Below, piece by piece: positions 1-10,044 of a stretch of 64,000 bases of DNA. Within the stretch, counting starts at the first letter, position 1. The number at the start of each line of letters is the position of its first letter. Both the position numbers and the translations under genes were made by a program. Below the pieces are notes generated by a model, which did no database searches, had not been told where the DNA came from, and saw nothing but the letters and a program-made list of their open reading frames with translations. This stretch comes from Diphasiastrum complanatum (taxonomy: Eukaryota; Streptophyta; Lycopodiopsida; Lycopodiales; Lycopodiaceae): assembly GCA_029204225.1 (NCBI GenBank), contig CM055099.1:58725982-58789981 (forward strand), read 5' to 3'.

Positions 1-92
1 TTTTCTTTTTTCTCTTTTTTCTCTTACTTTTCTCTCAGTCTTTCTTTCTCTCTCTTTATTTGTTTTTTTATTATATATATATATATATATTC
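1..92. repeat. Polypyrimidine tract (purine-rich on minus strand) and short TA run
   Basis: Bases 1-60 are nearly all T and C, so the minus strand is a long A/G tract, followed at about 73-90 by a TA dinucleotide run. It lies just downstream of the last ORF of the minus-strand Gypsy element, where the polypurine tract that primes plus-strand DNA synthesis is expected. That role is an inference, because the adjoining 3' LTR is not in view. Bases 93-350 hold no convincing gene. Confidence 0.35.
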
Positions 93-352
93 CTTTTGTG
101 CCTTACCCATTGGGCGATGGAGTCACTCCCCACCCCACTTTATTGTTTCTGTTCCCACTTTTTCCTTTCTCAACCCCCCCTCAACTATGCGTCTATACAG
201 TCATTTATGCCCATAGAAATTAGCAAATGTCCAAATGTAGCTCAGAGTTTTTATAGAGATGCAATAAAGATGTATGCATAGAAAATTGAGACTTGCAACA
301 GATGCTCACCATATCGTGTCTAGTGTATGATGCATAATAGTGAGGTGGGTGG

Positions 353-1330
353 TTACAATGCATTCCTGCACATTGCTGTTCGTTGGTTTTTCAACTCCCC
401 AGTGTAATTGGAGTCCACTTCTGCCACATCCACAAGGGCTGGATTGGCACCTTCCAGGTTCTTAAAATAAAACATCTCATTTAGGGTTATGTGTTCCCTG
501 GAAGTTCTGTCACGCATCTGCAGGTATAATGCTAGGTCCGCTCCTGACTCCATGGACTCATTGGGGTTGTACCACCATTTGGTAAGGTGAATCCTGGTGG
601 GTTTAGTCTTAGTGCCCCAAGGTTGTAGTAACCAATTCTACAAACAGTAGGCATAGTGGCCGGCCAATCTAATGATATCATTTTTCTGGTGCGCGGCAAC
701 AACTGAGAAACTACATAAGCTCTCGCAGGAATCTTTGTAGTTTTCAAAACTACCTGGGATGAGTGGCCATGTGAATCTGAGGGCGGAACTTGTGGATGGT
801 TGTAGCTCAAAAACCTAGGTATCTAGTGGAAACTCCATGGGCGGTAGATATAAACTGTAAGCATCGAAGTTTTTGTAGAACAAACTGTTCGACAAAATTT
901 CCTTGCGGTGCACAAGGTAAGCGGGTAAAGGGTTGCGGGAACTCTGAGGCCTGATTGGTCCTCTTGTAGCTTCTGATACTCATGTAACTGTCTAGCTAGC
1001 ATGGCTACGGTAGTTTCGGTTAGTTCCACCTTGGTGTTGGCTAGGATCTTTTCCTGCCCTTTATACCCCTCCCTATGGCTTATCTATCGTCTATCATTAG
1101 CCTCCTTGAGGTCATTGTACTTCTGCTTCTAGGTATCTCGTTCCTTATTGGTGCTAACCAGCTCGTTAGTGGCTCTGATTCGTAGGTTCTTTTGTTTCTT
1201 CAATTCTTCTTTCAGACGTTGGATTTCTATGTCGGTCTTCTATCCTTCCTTCAGTACGAACTCATCAGTTTTCTATGGCGTTGGTCAGGCTGATTACTGC
1301 TCTATGGGTCTTCCATACTCTTTTTAGCAG
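353..1330 (-). pseudogene. 3' accessory ORF of the Gypsy element, coiled coil, broken
   Basis: Downstream of the second RNase H, three open segments (823-1029, 532-810, 353-553) and the preceding stretch 1330-1030 read as one degraded ORF. The part at 1330-1030 translates to a charged, Lys/Glu/Arg-rich heptad-like region (for example EIQRLKEELKKQKN) typical of a coiled coil, interrupted by stops. The later part contains the phrase NEMFYFKNLEGANPAL and ends with a stop at 353. I do not recognise a named domain. Extra ORFs of unknown function are known in Tat/Ogre-type elements; assignment to the element rests on position and strand only. Confidence 0.4.
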
Positions 1331-1491
1331 TAAATTCCATCACCTGTGTTTTAGCATTTATGTACATGAATATACAATGTGTTGAATGTACAAAAAATCT
1401 TTAAACCTTTACACCCCTCTCCCCCTCCATGTGTATCTGTCAGGTTCGTACTAGGGCATGGGTTTTTACTATGTACTTAGGCCGTGTGCAT

Positions 1492-2151
1492 TTACGCATG
1501 GGTTATGCTCCTATGGTGTGACCTAAAACAAGTTCTAGATAGTTCATGGCTCATTAACTGATGTAATTGGGCTAGGAGTTGGGGATTCTCTAGACCTACT
1601 TGGTTTATCAGACTTTTGATCCACCGAACTCCATACCATGCTTGGGCTTTCAGGATTGTCCATAGCTCCGCAGCAATGATTATGGGTGAAATAACTACCC
1701 TACCTAGCTCACACTGCCAGTAATGATCATGGTCGTAGGCTATCGCAGCTAGACTATCAGCACGCTGGTTCTGTGCTTGTGGAATATGCATCCATTCGAT
1801 GTGGAAAAACTCTCTAGTGTATTCGTTGATGGCAATTGCATAGGCCTGTAAGGTCCTGCTTTTGAGTCGGTATACGCCAGTCATACCTCGAATTAGGAGT
1901 TGTGAATCCCCCATAATTCGGAGGTTGCCTATAGTTTGCGCAACTCGCATGGTCATTTGTAAACCGATTAGAAGGGCTTTGTATTCGGCAGTGTTGTTCG
2001 TGAATCCTTTCCCTAATAGGACTCCTATACTGGCTACTTTAGTCCGATTGGAATATTGGAATACTGCTCCTATGGCACCTTCTCTATTCGAATGTCTGCA
2101 GGCTCCGTCTACCGTCAACATATACGTCCCAAGTTCTTGGGTGAGCTCCAT
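1492..2151 (-). CDS. Second RNase H domain (archaeal/plant type) after the integrase
   Basis: This 219-codon frame has a complete RNase HI fold signature. Residues 14-16 read VDG (first Asp), then NNTAEYKAL (Glu), MGDSQLL (second Asp) and NQRADSLA (last Asp), so all four D-E-D-D metal-binding residues are present. The enzyme degrades RNA in RNA-DNA hybrids during reverse transcription. An additional archaeal-like RNase H is known from Tat-lineage plant Gypsy elements. Here it follows the integrase, and the RNase H next to RT has lost catalytic positions, so this domain would have been the working one. The frame is open, unlike the rest of the element, but it starts within the polyprotein rather than at a proven start codon. 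Confidence 0.8.
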   Translation of the reverse strand: MELTQELGTYMLTVDGACRHSNREGAIGAVFQYSNRTKVASIGVLLGKGFTNNTAEYKALLIGLQMTMRVAQTIGNLRIMGDSQLLIRGMTGVYRLKSRTLQAYAIAINEYTREFFHIEWMHIPQAQNQRADSLAAIAYDHDHYWQCELGRVVISPIIIAAELWTILKAQAWYGVRWIKSLINQVGLENPQLLAQLHQLMSHELSRTCFRSHHRSITHA

Positions 2152-2249
2152 ATTACAACAATAATCTTTTTGTATTTTTCTTGATTTTATGAATTTTTGT
2201 TTTGGTTTTTCACACCCTTCTGTTCAGCGTATATGTATAAGGTCACTAA

Positions 2250-3430
2250 GGACAATTTTGATTCTGTGAGTGTTCACAGTATTCGTGATGCTTCTAGGTC
2301 GTTCACTCCGATACCTGAAAAGGTGAACAAGAAAAGGTATTGAGGCGACTTCGGCTTCTCTTTAACTACGATAAGCTTTTATCTTGTTTATGTTGGTTCG
2401 GTGCTTAAAAATTTCACCATTTAACTCTGCCAACTTAACCGTGTTATTTTTATACAGCTTCACTATTACATACGGACCGTTCCAGCGTGGTTGCAACTTT
2501 TGAGGCATCAGCTTAGCGTCGTAGAACAACACTAACTGCCCCTACCTGAACTGGTAATCGCGCATGTTCCTATCATGAATCTCCTTCATGCGTCTTTTGT
2601 GGGCTTTTTGGTGATTTAAAGCAGCTATCCGGTGCTCGTCTAGGTCTCGTAAAGTGTCCAGTCGGTGCTGTATTGATTCTTTCTCTCCTAGGTCGTGCTT
2701 CATGGCAAATCGCAAGGATGGGAGGTCTATTTCTATTGGTAGTACACATTATTGGCCATACACTAGAAAAAAGGGCATGTGGTTGGTACTGGTCTTATAG
2801 GTGGCATTATATGCCCACAATGCCGAGTACAGTTTTTTGTCCCAATCCCTCGGTTGGTCTGATACGGTTTTCCTTAGAATACCCACTAGTTGTTTGTTTG
2901 TGCTTTCAGCCTGACCGTTGGCTTGCGGGTGGTAGGGTGTGCTTTTCCGGTGCTTGATCGTCAATTGATCCGTCAAAGCCTTGATAGTTTTGTTTAGGGA
3001 ATGGGTACCCCTGTCAGAGATGAGATCTTTGGGTGTACCGAACCGGCCTATCACCTGTTCTAGTAAGAACCAGGCAGTTTGTTTTGCATTGTCCTTGGCC
3101 ACAGCCCGTGCCTCGGCTCACTTTGTGAAATAGTCAGTGGCCACTATGATATAATGTTTTCGGCTAGATGAAGCTGGGTGTATTGGGCCAACGAAGTCGA
3201 TGCCCCATTTTTCAAAGGGGAGACAAGCCTGTATTGGAACTAACGATCGCACCCTATTATCCATCTTGTCAACTTGTTGACAGGTGTCGCAGTTTCGGGC
3301 ATGTAAATGGGCATCTTGGAATAGTGTCGGCCACCAATAACCCGCCCTCAAAATTTTCTGCCCTGTGAGCTGGCCGGCAAAGTGGCCCCCACAGGCAGAA
3401 TCGTGACACTCCTCTAGTATAAATTTGGCT
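2250..3430 (-). pseudogene. Gypsy integrase, interrupted by stops
   Basis: The H2C2 zinc region reads ECHDSACGGHFAG ... CDTCQQ at about 3425-3260. The catalytic triad is visible: Asp in WGIDFVGPIHP (about 3200), Asp in LISDRGTH (about 3015) and Glu in QANGQAESTNK (about 2910). A TGA at 3118-3120, TAA at 2749-2751 and TAG at 2542-2544 break the frame. Beyond the core, the strand continues with a basic region and a GPYVI-like C-terminal motif. Integrase joins the reverse-transcribed DNA to the host chromosome. The core is well preserved in sequence but cannot be translated as one protein. Confidence 0.85.
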
Positions 3431-4131
3431 TCTTCAGGAGTGACACATCTTCGATACAACCCTTTTACACCTCGTTTATATAGTGTGCCCCCTATTAAAG
3501 CAAACTTTAGGGCTTGTAGACGTAGCTTTTGTTTTTCTAGAATCGTCATACTGCTGGGTGTCTCTAGTGTGGATAGGTAGGTTGCTAAAGCTATATACCA
3601 CTCAGAAATTGTGTCAACGTCTACCCTCAAAATTTCTCTTAAGTGATCAGTCTCCCACTCATCGTCTATTTCAGTAACCCCTCCCAGCTCACAAATACAA
3701 TCGTTTAACCCCTGCAGTTTAGGCAGCTTGCTTTGGAGGGTGTAGTCAAACTTCTGAAGGGAGATTATCCACTTCATTAAGCGCTTAGGAGGTTTTAGTT
3801 TATTCATAATCAAGGTGACTGCAGTACTCTTGGTAAAGAAAGTCACTTTCCGATGCAATAGGTAATGCCTTAGTTTGGCGGCAGCATAAGCTATCCCCAA
3901 ACAAATTTTCTCAGCCTTACTATAATTAAGTTCGGCTTTGTTCAATTTTCTCCCTATAAAAATAATAGGGTAATAATTTTTGTCCCAAATCTGGGCCAGA
4001 CAACAATTTATGCACGTGTCTGTGGTGCTTGTGACAACGAAGAACTCCATGTCATACATAGGTGCTTTCAATATTGGAGCGTTAGCCAAAGCTACTTTTA
4101 ATTCCTAAAAAGTATTCTCACATGCCTCATC
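3431..4131 (-). pseudogene. Gypsy RNase H next to RT, catalytic positions altered
   Basis: The frame from 4089 carries the usual Gypsy RNase H landmarks: a DTCINCCLAQ stretch, FIGRKLNKAELNYSKAEK, and RHYLLHRKVTFFTKSTAVTL. In normal copies the last block reads TD followed by H/N; here the Asp position is Lys (FFTKST), and the first Asp block reads VTSTTD. It therefore looks catalytically worn, which fits a tether role when a second RNase H exists elsewhere in the element. Two TAG stops, at 4132-4134 and 4105-4107, separate it from RT. Confidence 0.7.
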
Positions 4132-4925
4132 CTAGGTCCACTCCATGTTGGTTTTCAATAAGCCAGTCATCTGGTAAGTACGCGTGGCATAGGCCATGAC
4201 ATATCTTTTGTAATAACCGTTCGAGTCTAAGAAGGTCTGAAATTGGGACACTGTAGTTGGTGCCATCATGGCTAGGAGCATAGCTATTTTTTCTGGATCA
4301 GTTGCCATGCCGTACTTGCTAATGACATGTCCTAACAGTGCTCTATAAGGAACTCCGAATAGGCACTTGTAAGCATTCAAAGCTATACAGGTTGCTGCGC
4401 ACTTCTGACAACACATCTCTAGCATGGTGAGATGTTCTGTGACAGTGGTTGCCCCACAGAGGTCATCTATAAAATTTTTGAGGTTTTCGTCTAAGATATC
4501 CTCGAAGTGCTTGTTCATAAACCTCTGATAGGTTCCAGGAGAATTAGTCAACCCAAAGGGCATGACTGGTAAGCAAAAACCCCAAACGTGGTTGTGAAGG
4601 TGGTCTTCAATTTATCCTCTTCTGCTATGGCTATCTGATTATAGCCTACAAAACAGTCCATGAAAGAGTACTGGTCTCTTCCTGCCATTTCTTCTAGGAC
4701 TTGGTCTATGAACGACAACAGGTAGTAGTCCTTCTTAGTCTGTTTGTTCAACCTCTTATAATCCACACACACGCAAATGCGTGTGGAGTTCTTCTTGGTG
4801 CGAGGTACTATTGGGGAGCACCACTCGATGTTCTCTACCGAAAATATCAGACCAACATTTTGAAGTCTCTCGAGTTCAGTGTATGCTCCTTCCTTTAGGT
4901 GGTAGGGTAGTCGGCATTGTTTTTG
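4132..4925 (-). pseudogene. Gypsy reverse transcriptase with one frameshift
   Basis: RT motifs run in order: VDYKRLNKQTKKDYYLL, then FMDCFVGYNQIAIAEEDKLKTTF, GVFAYQ, MPFGLTNSPGTYQRFMN and the active-site box NFIDDL (about 4470). The two catalytic Asp residues are present, with Phe in place of the usual Tyr. The upstream part (4549-4772) and downstream part (4132-4563) are in different frames; a single missing base near 4563-4570 explains the change. An in-frame TGA at 4926-4928 separates RT from the protease, and the region upstream to 4925 is open without a Met. Confidence 0.85.
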
Positions 4926-5798
4926 TCATATATGTTTGGCTCCCTCCTTCAGTGGTATTGTATGAGTCACTAGATAGTGTGGAATCCCCTTCAAATCTGA
5001 GTAGTCCCAGGCAAAAATATGCTGGTACTTTCTACACAACCATTTGTATTCTTCTTTTTCTTCAATGCCTAGGGAAGCACCTATTTTGATGTTCTTGGGC
5101 TCTTCTAGGGTTCCTAGGTTTATCAAGCAAATATCGACATCTCGAACTTTGGGAGGCCGGTCTTTTGGAGTGTTCCACTCTATATCCAGTACTGATCTCA
5201 AGTCTGGTTCATCTTCACTCGTAGTGGACTCACCATCCTCCTCACTACTCGTGACCTCCTCCCACTCAGACGAAGGTATGGGTGCTCTCTCTGTCTGAGG
5301 CACCTCAGGATAGTTGTCAACTATGGTACGTTCTCTACCCCTTCCAAAAATCAGTACTCTTGCGGGGATGTCAACTGTATAGTTGCTAAGCCTGAGCCAT
5401 GGTCGTCCTAGCAGTATAGAATAACCCCAGTTCTCGGCGTACATCCTCATGACGTAAAAGTCCACTTGAATGGTCTTGTTAGCCACGGTAATGGGTACAT
5501 TCTTAAGCTCGCCCTTTGGTTTGATCACTGAGTTGTTGGCTAGCTTTAGGGCTGTCAAGGTAGCGGGTTCTAGAATAAAACCAAGGCGGTCTGAAAGCTC
5601 TAGACTTATGATGTTAACTACCGACCCTGCATAAACTATGGCCCCTGAAATGACTAGGCCATCTATGAGTACATCTACCTTAGGGCAGTAGCGATCTAAC
5701 AAATCTGAATCTACTTTCCCTATTGTAAGTGGCTCCAGTGTTCTGGTCATGGGTGGTCTCATCAATCGTTTGACAGTGCATTTAATAGTGGGTGACAA
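4926..5798 (-). pseudogene. Gypsy retropepsin-like protease, catalytic Asp lost
   Basis: The 290-codon frame contains a retropepsin core: IVYAGSVVNIISLELSDRLG followed later by YSILLGRPWLR. In relatives the first block carries an Asp before the Gly-Ser (DGGS or DSGS); here it reads YAGS, so the catalytic Asp appears to be Tyr. The ILLGRPWL block of the second half is intact. Downstream lies an acidic linker (about residues 175-205) leading to RT. The protease would cleave the Gag-Pol polyprotein. Loss of its Asp, together with flanking stops at 5811 (TAG) and 4926 (TGA), indicates an inactive copy. Confidence 0.75.
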
Positions 5799-5810
5799 TT
5801 GTACTAGTTG

Positions 5811-6671
5811 CTAGAGCCCTATTTCCAATTTTAGATTCTCTAGGTCTTGACCTAGGTCAATATTCCCTCTTTTCAGATTTAGGTCTATATCCTTTTTAAA
5901 CCTGCGGTTTCTGGTCATAGTCCTCTTAGTTTCTAGGCCGATTTCTACTTTTCTTGGTCCTAGGAATCTGAGGTGTCTATGCCCTTCCAAGACGCTAACC
6001 TCACATTGCTCTTTGGGCAGTGGATCCTCGTAGATGGGTGTAGGTTCGAATACTGGCTTCTCAATGACCACTGGGTTATCTACCTCCGGTGGTGGTTTTA
6101 ATGTAGGCTTGGGTTTCTTGGGAGGTAGCTATGTCTGGAGATTACTCCGGGTCACTACTAAATCCTCTTTCCTGCTCGTGGGTTCCTCTAGTGTCTCCAC
6201 GACGATGAAGTTCACGGGTGGCCGGTCATCTTCTATGCATGCCTTCCCTTTATCCACCTGGCTTATCCTGGGTCTGCGTTGTATGTATTGAGGTGGCCTT
6301 GATGGCCCCACCGTTCTATCCTCCTGGGGTCTATGGTTCACTGGCCTAGACATCCTATTCCCAGTGTTTAATGGGTCTCTACATACCCAACATCTATCCT
6401 CCAAGTGTCCAGGCCACTTGTAGTACCCGCACACTTGGTTGGGACAATTTTGATTTAAAAGATTCCCTCTATAGTGTCTACACACTAAGGGATTCGGTCC
6501 TTCTATGGGGTGTCTCTGACCCAACAAACTTTCGTGTCGTTTGAGAAAATTTACATCTGCTGCTAAGGTCTGCATATTCTCACTCATCACATCCATGTAT
6601 CCCTTTAGCATGGCTCGCATATCGCCTAGTTCTGCGTTAGAGCCTGTGCTCTCATAGCCTCTATCGGGCAT
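5811..6671 (-). pseudogene. Gag C-terminal part with one altered zinc knuckle, and linker
   Basis: Two frames (6671-6129 and 6128-5811) continue gag after a TAG at 6672-6674 and are split by a TAG at 6129-6131. The first contains CGYYKWPGHLEDRC, matching the CCHC spacing C-x2-C-x4-H-x4-C except that the second Cys is Tyr. The second is proline- and charge-rich with no recognised domain. All three stops at 6672, 6129 and 5811 are TAG, and each sits where CAG would keep the frame. The nucleocapsid part packages genomic RNA; the Cys to Tyr change would disturb zinc binding. Confidence 0.75.
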
Positions 6672-7736
6672 CTATGCTTGGAGCCTTCGTGCATCTTGTG
6701 TTTGCACGTTCTTGCCTTGTCGAGGTTCAATAGCCTGTATGGGACGGGGTTCCACTATGGGGTGTGCTCCTATAGCTACAATTGGGCCTCCTCTCCACAT
6801 TTTTGGGCTTAGGTTCAAGCTGTTCACTGCTTGCGATAGGTGGGATGCATGGGCAACCGCAATCTGTGCCTCTTCTACCACGATTGCCTTCTCTTCTGCC
6901 TCAGCCAATGTTTGGGGGTTACTCTGACGTACAATCATTTGAATGTCATTCTTGAGCCCTCGTAGAAAGAAGATCAATAGTAATAGGGGTGGTAGTAACA
7001 TAGTGGGTTCCACTTGGCATGACAACTCTGTCAAACGACGCCAATGTTGTCGGATGGTTTCATTACTTCCTTGTTGTAGGGAAGTTAGTGTGAACAGTAG
7101 GCCATCAGCCGTTCGGTGGGGGGCATACTCAATTAAAAACAGTCTATGGAACTCCTCAATGGTGTGAATTGAGCCTCTTTGCAGACTATGATACCAGTGC
7201 CTAGCCGTTCCAGATAAAGTGGTGGCGAAAAACATCATTTCATGATGTGGGTTTGTGATGGCACTGGTAAAGCAGGTGGTCCAAAAAACATCAATATGCT
7301 CTTCGGCACTTTCATATGATGCTCCATGAAACTCAGGAGTGGATCCACTAAGCTTGGGTAGTCCTCCTGTCTCTGGGGGTACTACGATTGGTTCAGTCAA
7401 ACGTCTTGCCATTCTGTTGGCAACAAGTTTTGTAGCAGCAGGTGTTACAATCACTAACGGTGGTTCTGTAGCGTCGGTTGGCTCAAGTTGTTGGTAGTTC
7501 TTCTTTAGGTTCTGTAGCGCAGGCATCCCAAAGGGAGCCGGGAACCACGACTTAGCTTCCCAGCCTTCAACTCTTGCCATCCAAACCCACTTGACATACA
7601 AGCAGCCAACTCGCCAACAACGATCAGACTTAACCAACTTGAAGTTCCGAAAACCAACATTGAGATCCAACTTGGCGCCATGCCAGATCGGGGGTCCCGA
7701 CGTGGGTGACTTCCCTCCAAGCAAGCCGCCCGACAT
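6672..7736 (-). pseudogene. Gypsy Gag capsid region
   Basis: The 354-codon frame includes the retrotransposon Gag signature: ATTLSGTARHWYHSLQ, then IEEFHRLFLIEY and IRQHWRRLTELSCQV, in the order and spacing of the PF03732 family. This is the capsid domain that assembles the virus-like particle. The first roughly 75 codons are encoded by repeat copy A (7512-7980), which is duplicated at 8251-8720, so the ATG at 7736 may not be the original start. The next Met is within MPALQ at the edge of the repeat. The frame ends at a TAG that probably replaced CAG. Confidence 0.8.
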
Positions 7737-7980
7737 ACATCAAACTTAACCAACTCGAAGCTTCGTTACAAACGAGTAACATCCGTTCCAAGCAAGCGGT
7801 CTGACTTACATCAGACTCAACCAACTGAAAGCTTCGTCACGAGCGCTGGAAGCCAACCTGGCGCCACGCCAGACTGGACAGCCATAAACAGGTAACATCC
7901 ACCCAAGCAAGCCATCCAACTCAGCCGACAGGTTAGAGCCCATTCCCCAAGAGCTTAACCCATTCACGTTCATGCAAGGA
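7512..7980. repeat. Direct repeat copy A (leader/gag start)
   Basis: This roughly 470-bp segment recurs almost identically at 8251-8720. It holds three degenerate internal units that share a CAAACTTAACCAACT-like core (near 7620, 7738 and 7810). On the minus strand it precedes and enters the gag frame. Confidence 0.85.
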
Positions 7981-7989
7981 AAAAAGCCG

Positions 7990-8250
7990 CGACAGATATG
8001 GAAACAACCAGTTCCTGGGCCAAATGGTCCCGACAGCATACCGTTGGCGCCACGGACCGAATGGTCCCGACGGCATACCGCTGGCGTCCCGGGATACGAC
8101 CCTCAGCTATGTGCCAAGTTACAAATTTTGAAAGCGGCCTTACAACTGGCGCTTTTACCGAACACTGAAACCCAGAAGGTAATCAGAGTCAGTTTGAGAA
8201 AAATCCCACTTTATTGATAAATCTGAGAAGGTTACATTTCAAGTGTGTGA
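7990..8250 (-). repeat. Inverted repeat X (LTR 3' part, minus orientation)
   Basis: 261 bp matching the reverse complement of 9217-9477. In LTR orientation it contains TCACACACTTGAAATGTAAC followed by an AATAAAG polyadenylation-like signal. The same layout occurs in the LTRs at 16215 and 20340. Confidence 0.85.
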
Positions 8251-8720
8251 CTGTAGCGCAGGCATCCCAAAGGGAGCCGGGAACCACGACTTAGCTTCCC
8301 AGCCTTCAACTCTTGCCATCCGAACCCACTTGACATACAAGCAGCCAACTCGCCAACAACGATCAGACTTAACCAACTTGAAGTTCCGAGGACCAACATT
8401 GAGATCCAACCTGGTGCCATGCCAGATCGGGGGTCCCGATGTGGGTGACTTCCCTCCAAGCAAGCCGCCCGACATACATCAAACTTAACCAACTCGAAGC
8501 TTCGTTACAAACGAGTAACATCCATTCCAAGCAAGCGGTCTGACTTACATCAGACTTAACCAACTGAAAGCTTCGTCACGAGCGCTGGAAGCCAACCTGG
8601 CGCCACGCCAGACTGGACAGCCATAAACAGGTAACATCCACCCAAGCAAGCCATCCAACTCAGCCGACAGGTTAGAGCCCGTTCCCCAAGAGCTTAACCC
8701 ATTCACGTTCATGCAAGGAA
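8251..8720. repeat. Direct repeat copy B
   Basis: Second copy of the 7512-7980 segment in the same orientation, separated from it by 261 bp of LTR-like sequence. It encodes the same short minus-strand peptide start (MSGGLLGGKSPTSG) as copy A, but here the frame runs into unrelated sequence after MPALQ. Its right end abuts a TGTTGTAAAG LTR-like start at 8721. Confidence 0.85.
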
Positions 8721-9220
8721 CTGTTGTAAAGCTACCTTTACAAGCTTTACTTGCGGCGCCATCGGCGCCAGCTATGTCCCCGGCGCCAGCAGCGCCACTG
8801 CTGCTCCCGGCGCCAACGGCGCCGGCGCCGCTCCCGGCGCCACTGTGACCAGAATCCAGCCGGCGCCAAGTTCCTATGGCTGAAAATCTTTGATCGGTTC
8901 TAGCGAAGTCCAGAGAGCTCAGATCGATGTGCAATCACCTCACACGATCTAGGCATGATTAAAGGAAGCCTGGGGATCAATAAAATCTAGAGAGAGAAAA
9001 TGACTTTTAGAAAGAGAAAATCCTAGAGAGAGAAAAACGTGCTTTACCAGCTTGGGTAGAGTGCTTGGTATGAGGGGGGGTGCCGAATCACACCAATACT
9101 ATAGGGGAGTGCGGGTTGCGACTCAGGGCGAGCTCCAACCAAGTCTCAGCCTCCCTTGCTGGAATGTTGTCATGGCTCTCGCCTTGGCATGCTAGCGCCC
9201 CGGAGACTAGGGTCGGTCAC
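8721..9220 (+). repeat. LTR-like segment P (plus orientation), GGCGCC-rich
   Basis: Starts TGTTGTAAAGC and contains the sequence GTGCCGAATCACA followed by ACTATAGGGG, both shared with the LTRs of the element at 16215-21249. About 500 bp are repeated in inverse orientation at 9546-10044. Within 8750-8870 there are eight GGCGCC hexamers. Confidence 0.8.
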
Positions 9221-9477
9221 ACACTTGAAATGTAACCTTCTCAGATTTATCAATAAAGTGGAATTTTTCTCAAACTGACTCTGATTACCTTCTGGGTTTC
9301 AGTGTTCGGTAAAAGCGCCAGTTGTAAGGCCGCTTTCAAAATTTGTAACTTGGCACATAGCTGAGGGTCGTATCCCGGGACGCCAGCGGTATGCCGTCGG
9401 GACCATTCGGTCCGTGGCGCCAACGGTATGCTGTCGGGACCATTTGGCCCAAGAACTGGTTGTTTCCATATCTGTCG
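9217..9477 (+). repeat. Inverted repeat X' (LTR 3' part, plus orientation)
   Basis: Reverse-complement partner of 7990-8250, continuous with 8721-9220, so that 8721-9477 reads as a single LTR-like unit of about 757 bp in plus orientation. Confidence 0.85.
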
Positions 9478-9545
9478 CTGGCCCCGGGGACATAGCTGGC
9501 GCCGATGGCGCCGGAAGTAAAGCTTGTAAGGGTAGCTTTACAACA

Positions 9546-10044
9546 GTGACCGACCCTAGTCTCCGGGGCGCTAGCATGCCAAGGCGAGAGCCATGACAAC
9601 ATTCCAGCAAGGGAGGCTGAGACTTGGTTGGAGCTCGCCCTGAGTCGCAACCCGCACTCTCCTATAGTATTGGTGTGATTCGGCACCCCCTCATACCAAG
9701 CACTCTACCCAAGCTGGTAAAGCACGTTTTTCTCTCTCTAGGATTTTCTCTTTCTAGAAAGTCATTTTCTCTCTCTAGATTTTATTGATCCCCAGGCTTC
9801 CTTTAATCATGCCTAGATCGTGTGAGGTGATTGCACATCGATCTGAGCTCTCTGGACTCCGCTAGAACCGATCAAAGATTTTCAGCCATAGGAACTTGGC
9901 GCCGGCTGGATTCTGGTCACAGTGGCGCCGGGAGCGGCGCCGGCGCCTTTGGCGCCGGGAGCACCAGGAGCGCTGTTGGCGCCGGGGACATAGCTGGCGC
10001 CGATGGCTCCGGAAGTAAAGCTTGTAAAGGTAGCTTTACAACAG
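9546..10044 (-). repeat. LTR-like segment P' (minus orientation)
   Basis: Reverse complement of 8721-9220, again rich in GGCGCC (9897-10010). The 68 bp just left of it (9478-9545) repeat the first bases of the same LTR once more in minus orientation, so the LTR start occurs twice in tandem. Confidence 0.8.

Noticed and set aside
8545-8934. 129-codon frame with Gly-Ala repeats (GAGSGAGAVGAGSSSGAAG)
   Set aside because: A translation of the GGCGCC cluster in LTR-like sequence; the mirrored copy at 9831-10082 has the same origin.
9478-9545. Considered a separate short LTR copy with its own insertion
   Set aside because: Only the first 68 bp of the LTR, no target duplication or primer site; best seen as part of the inverted mosaic.
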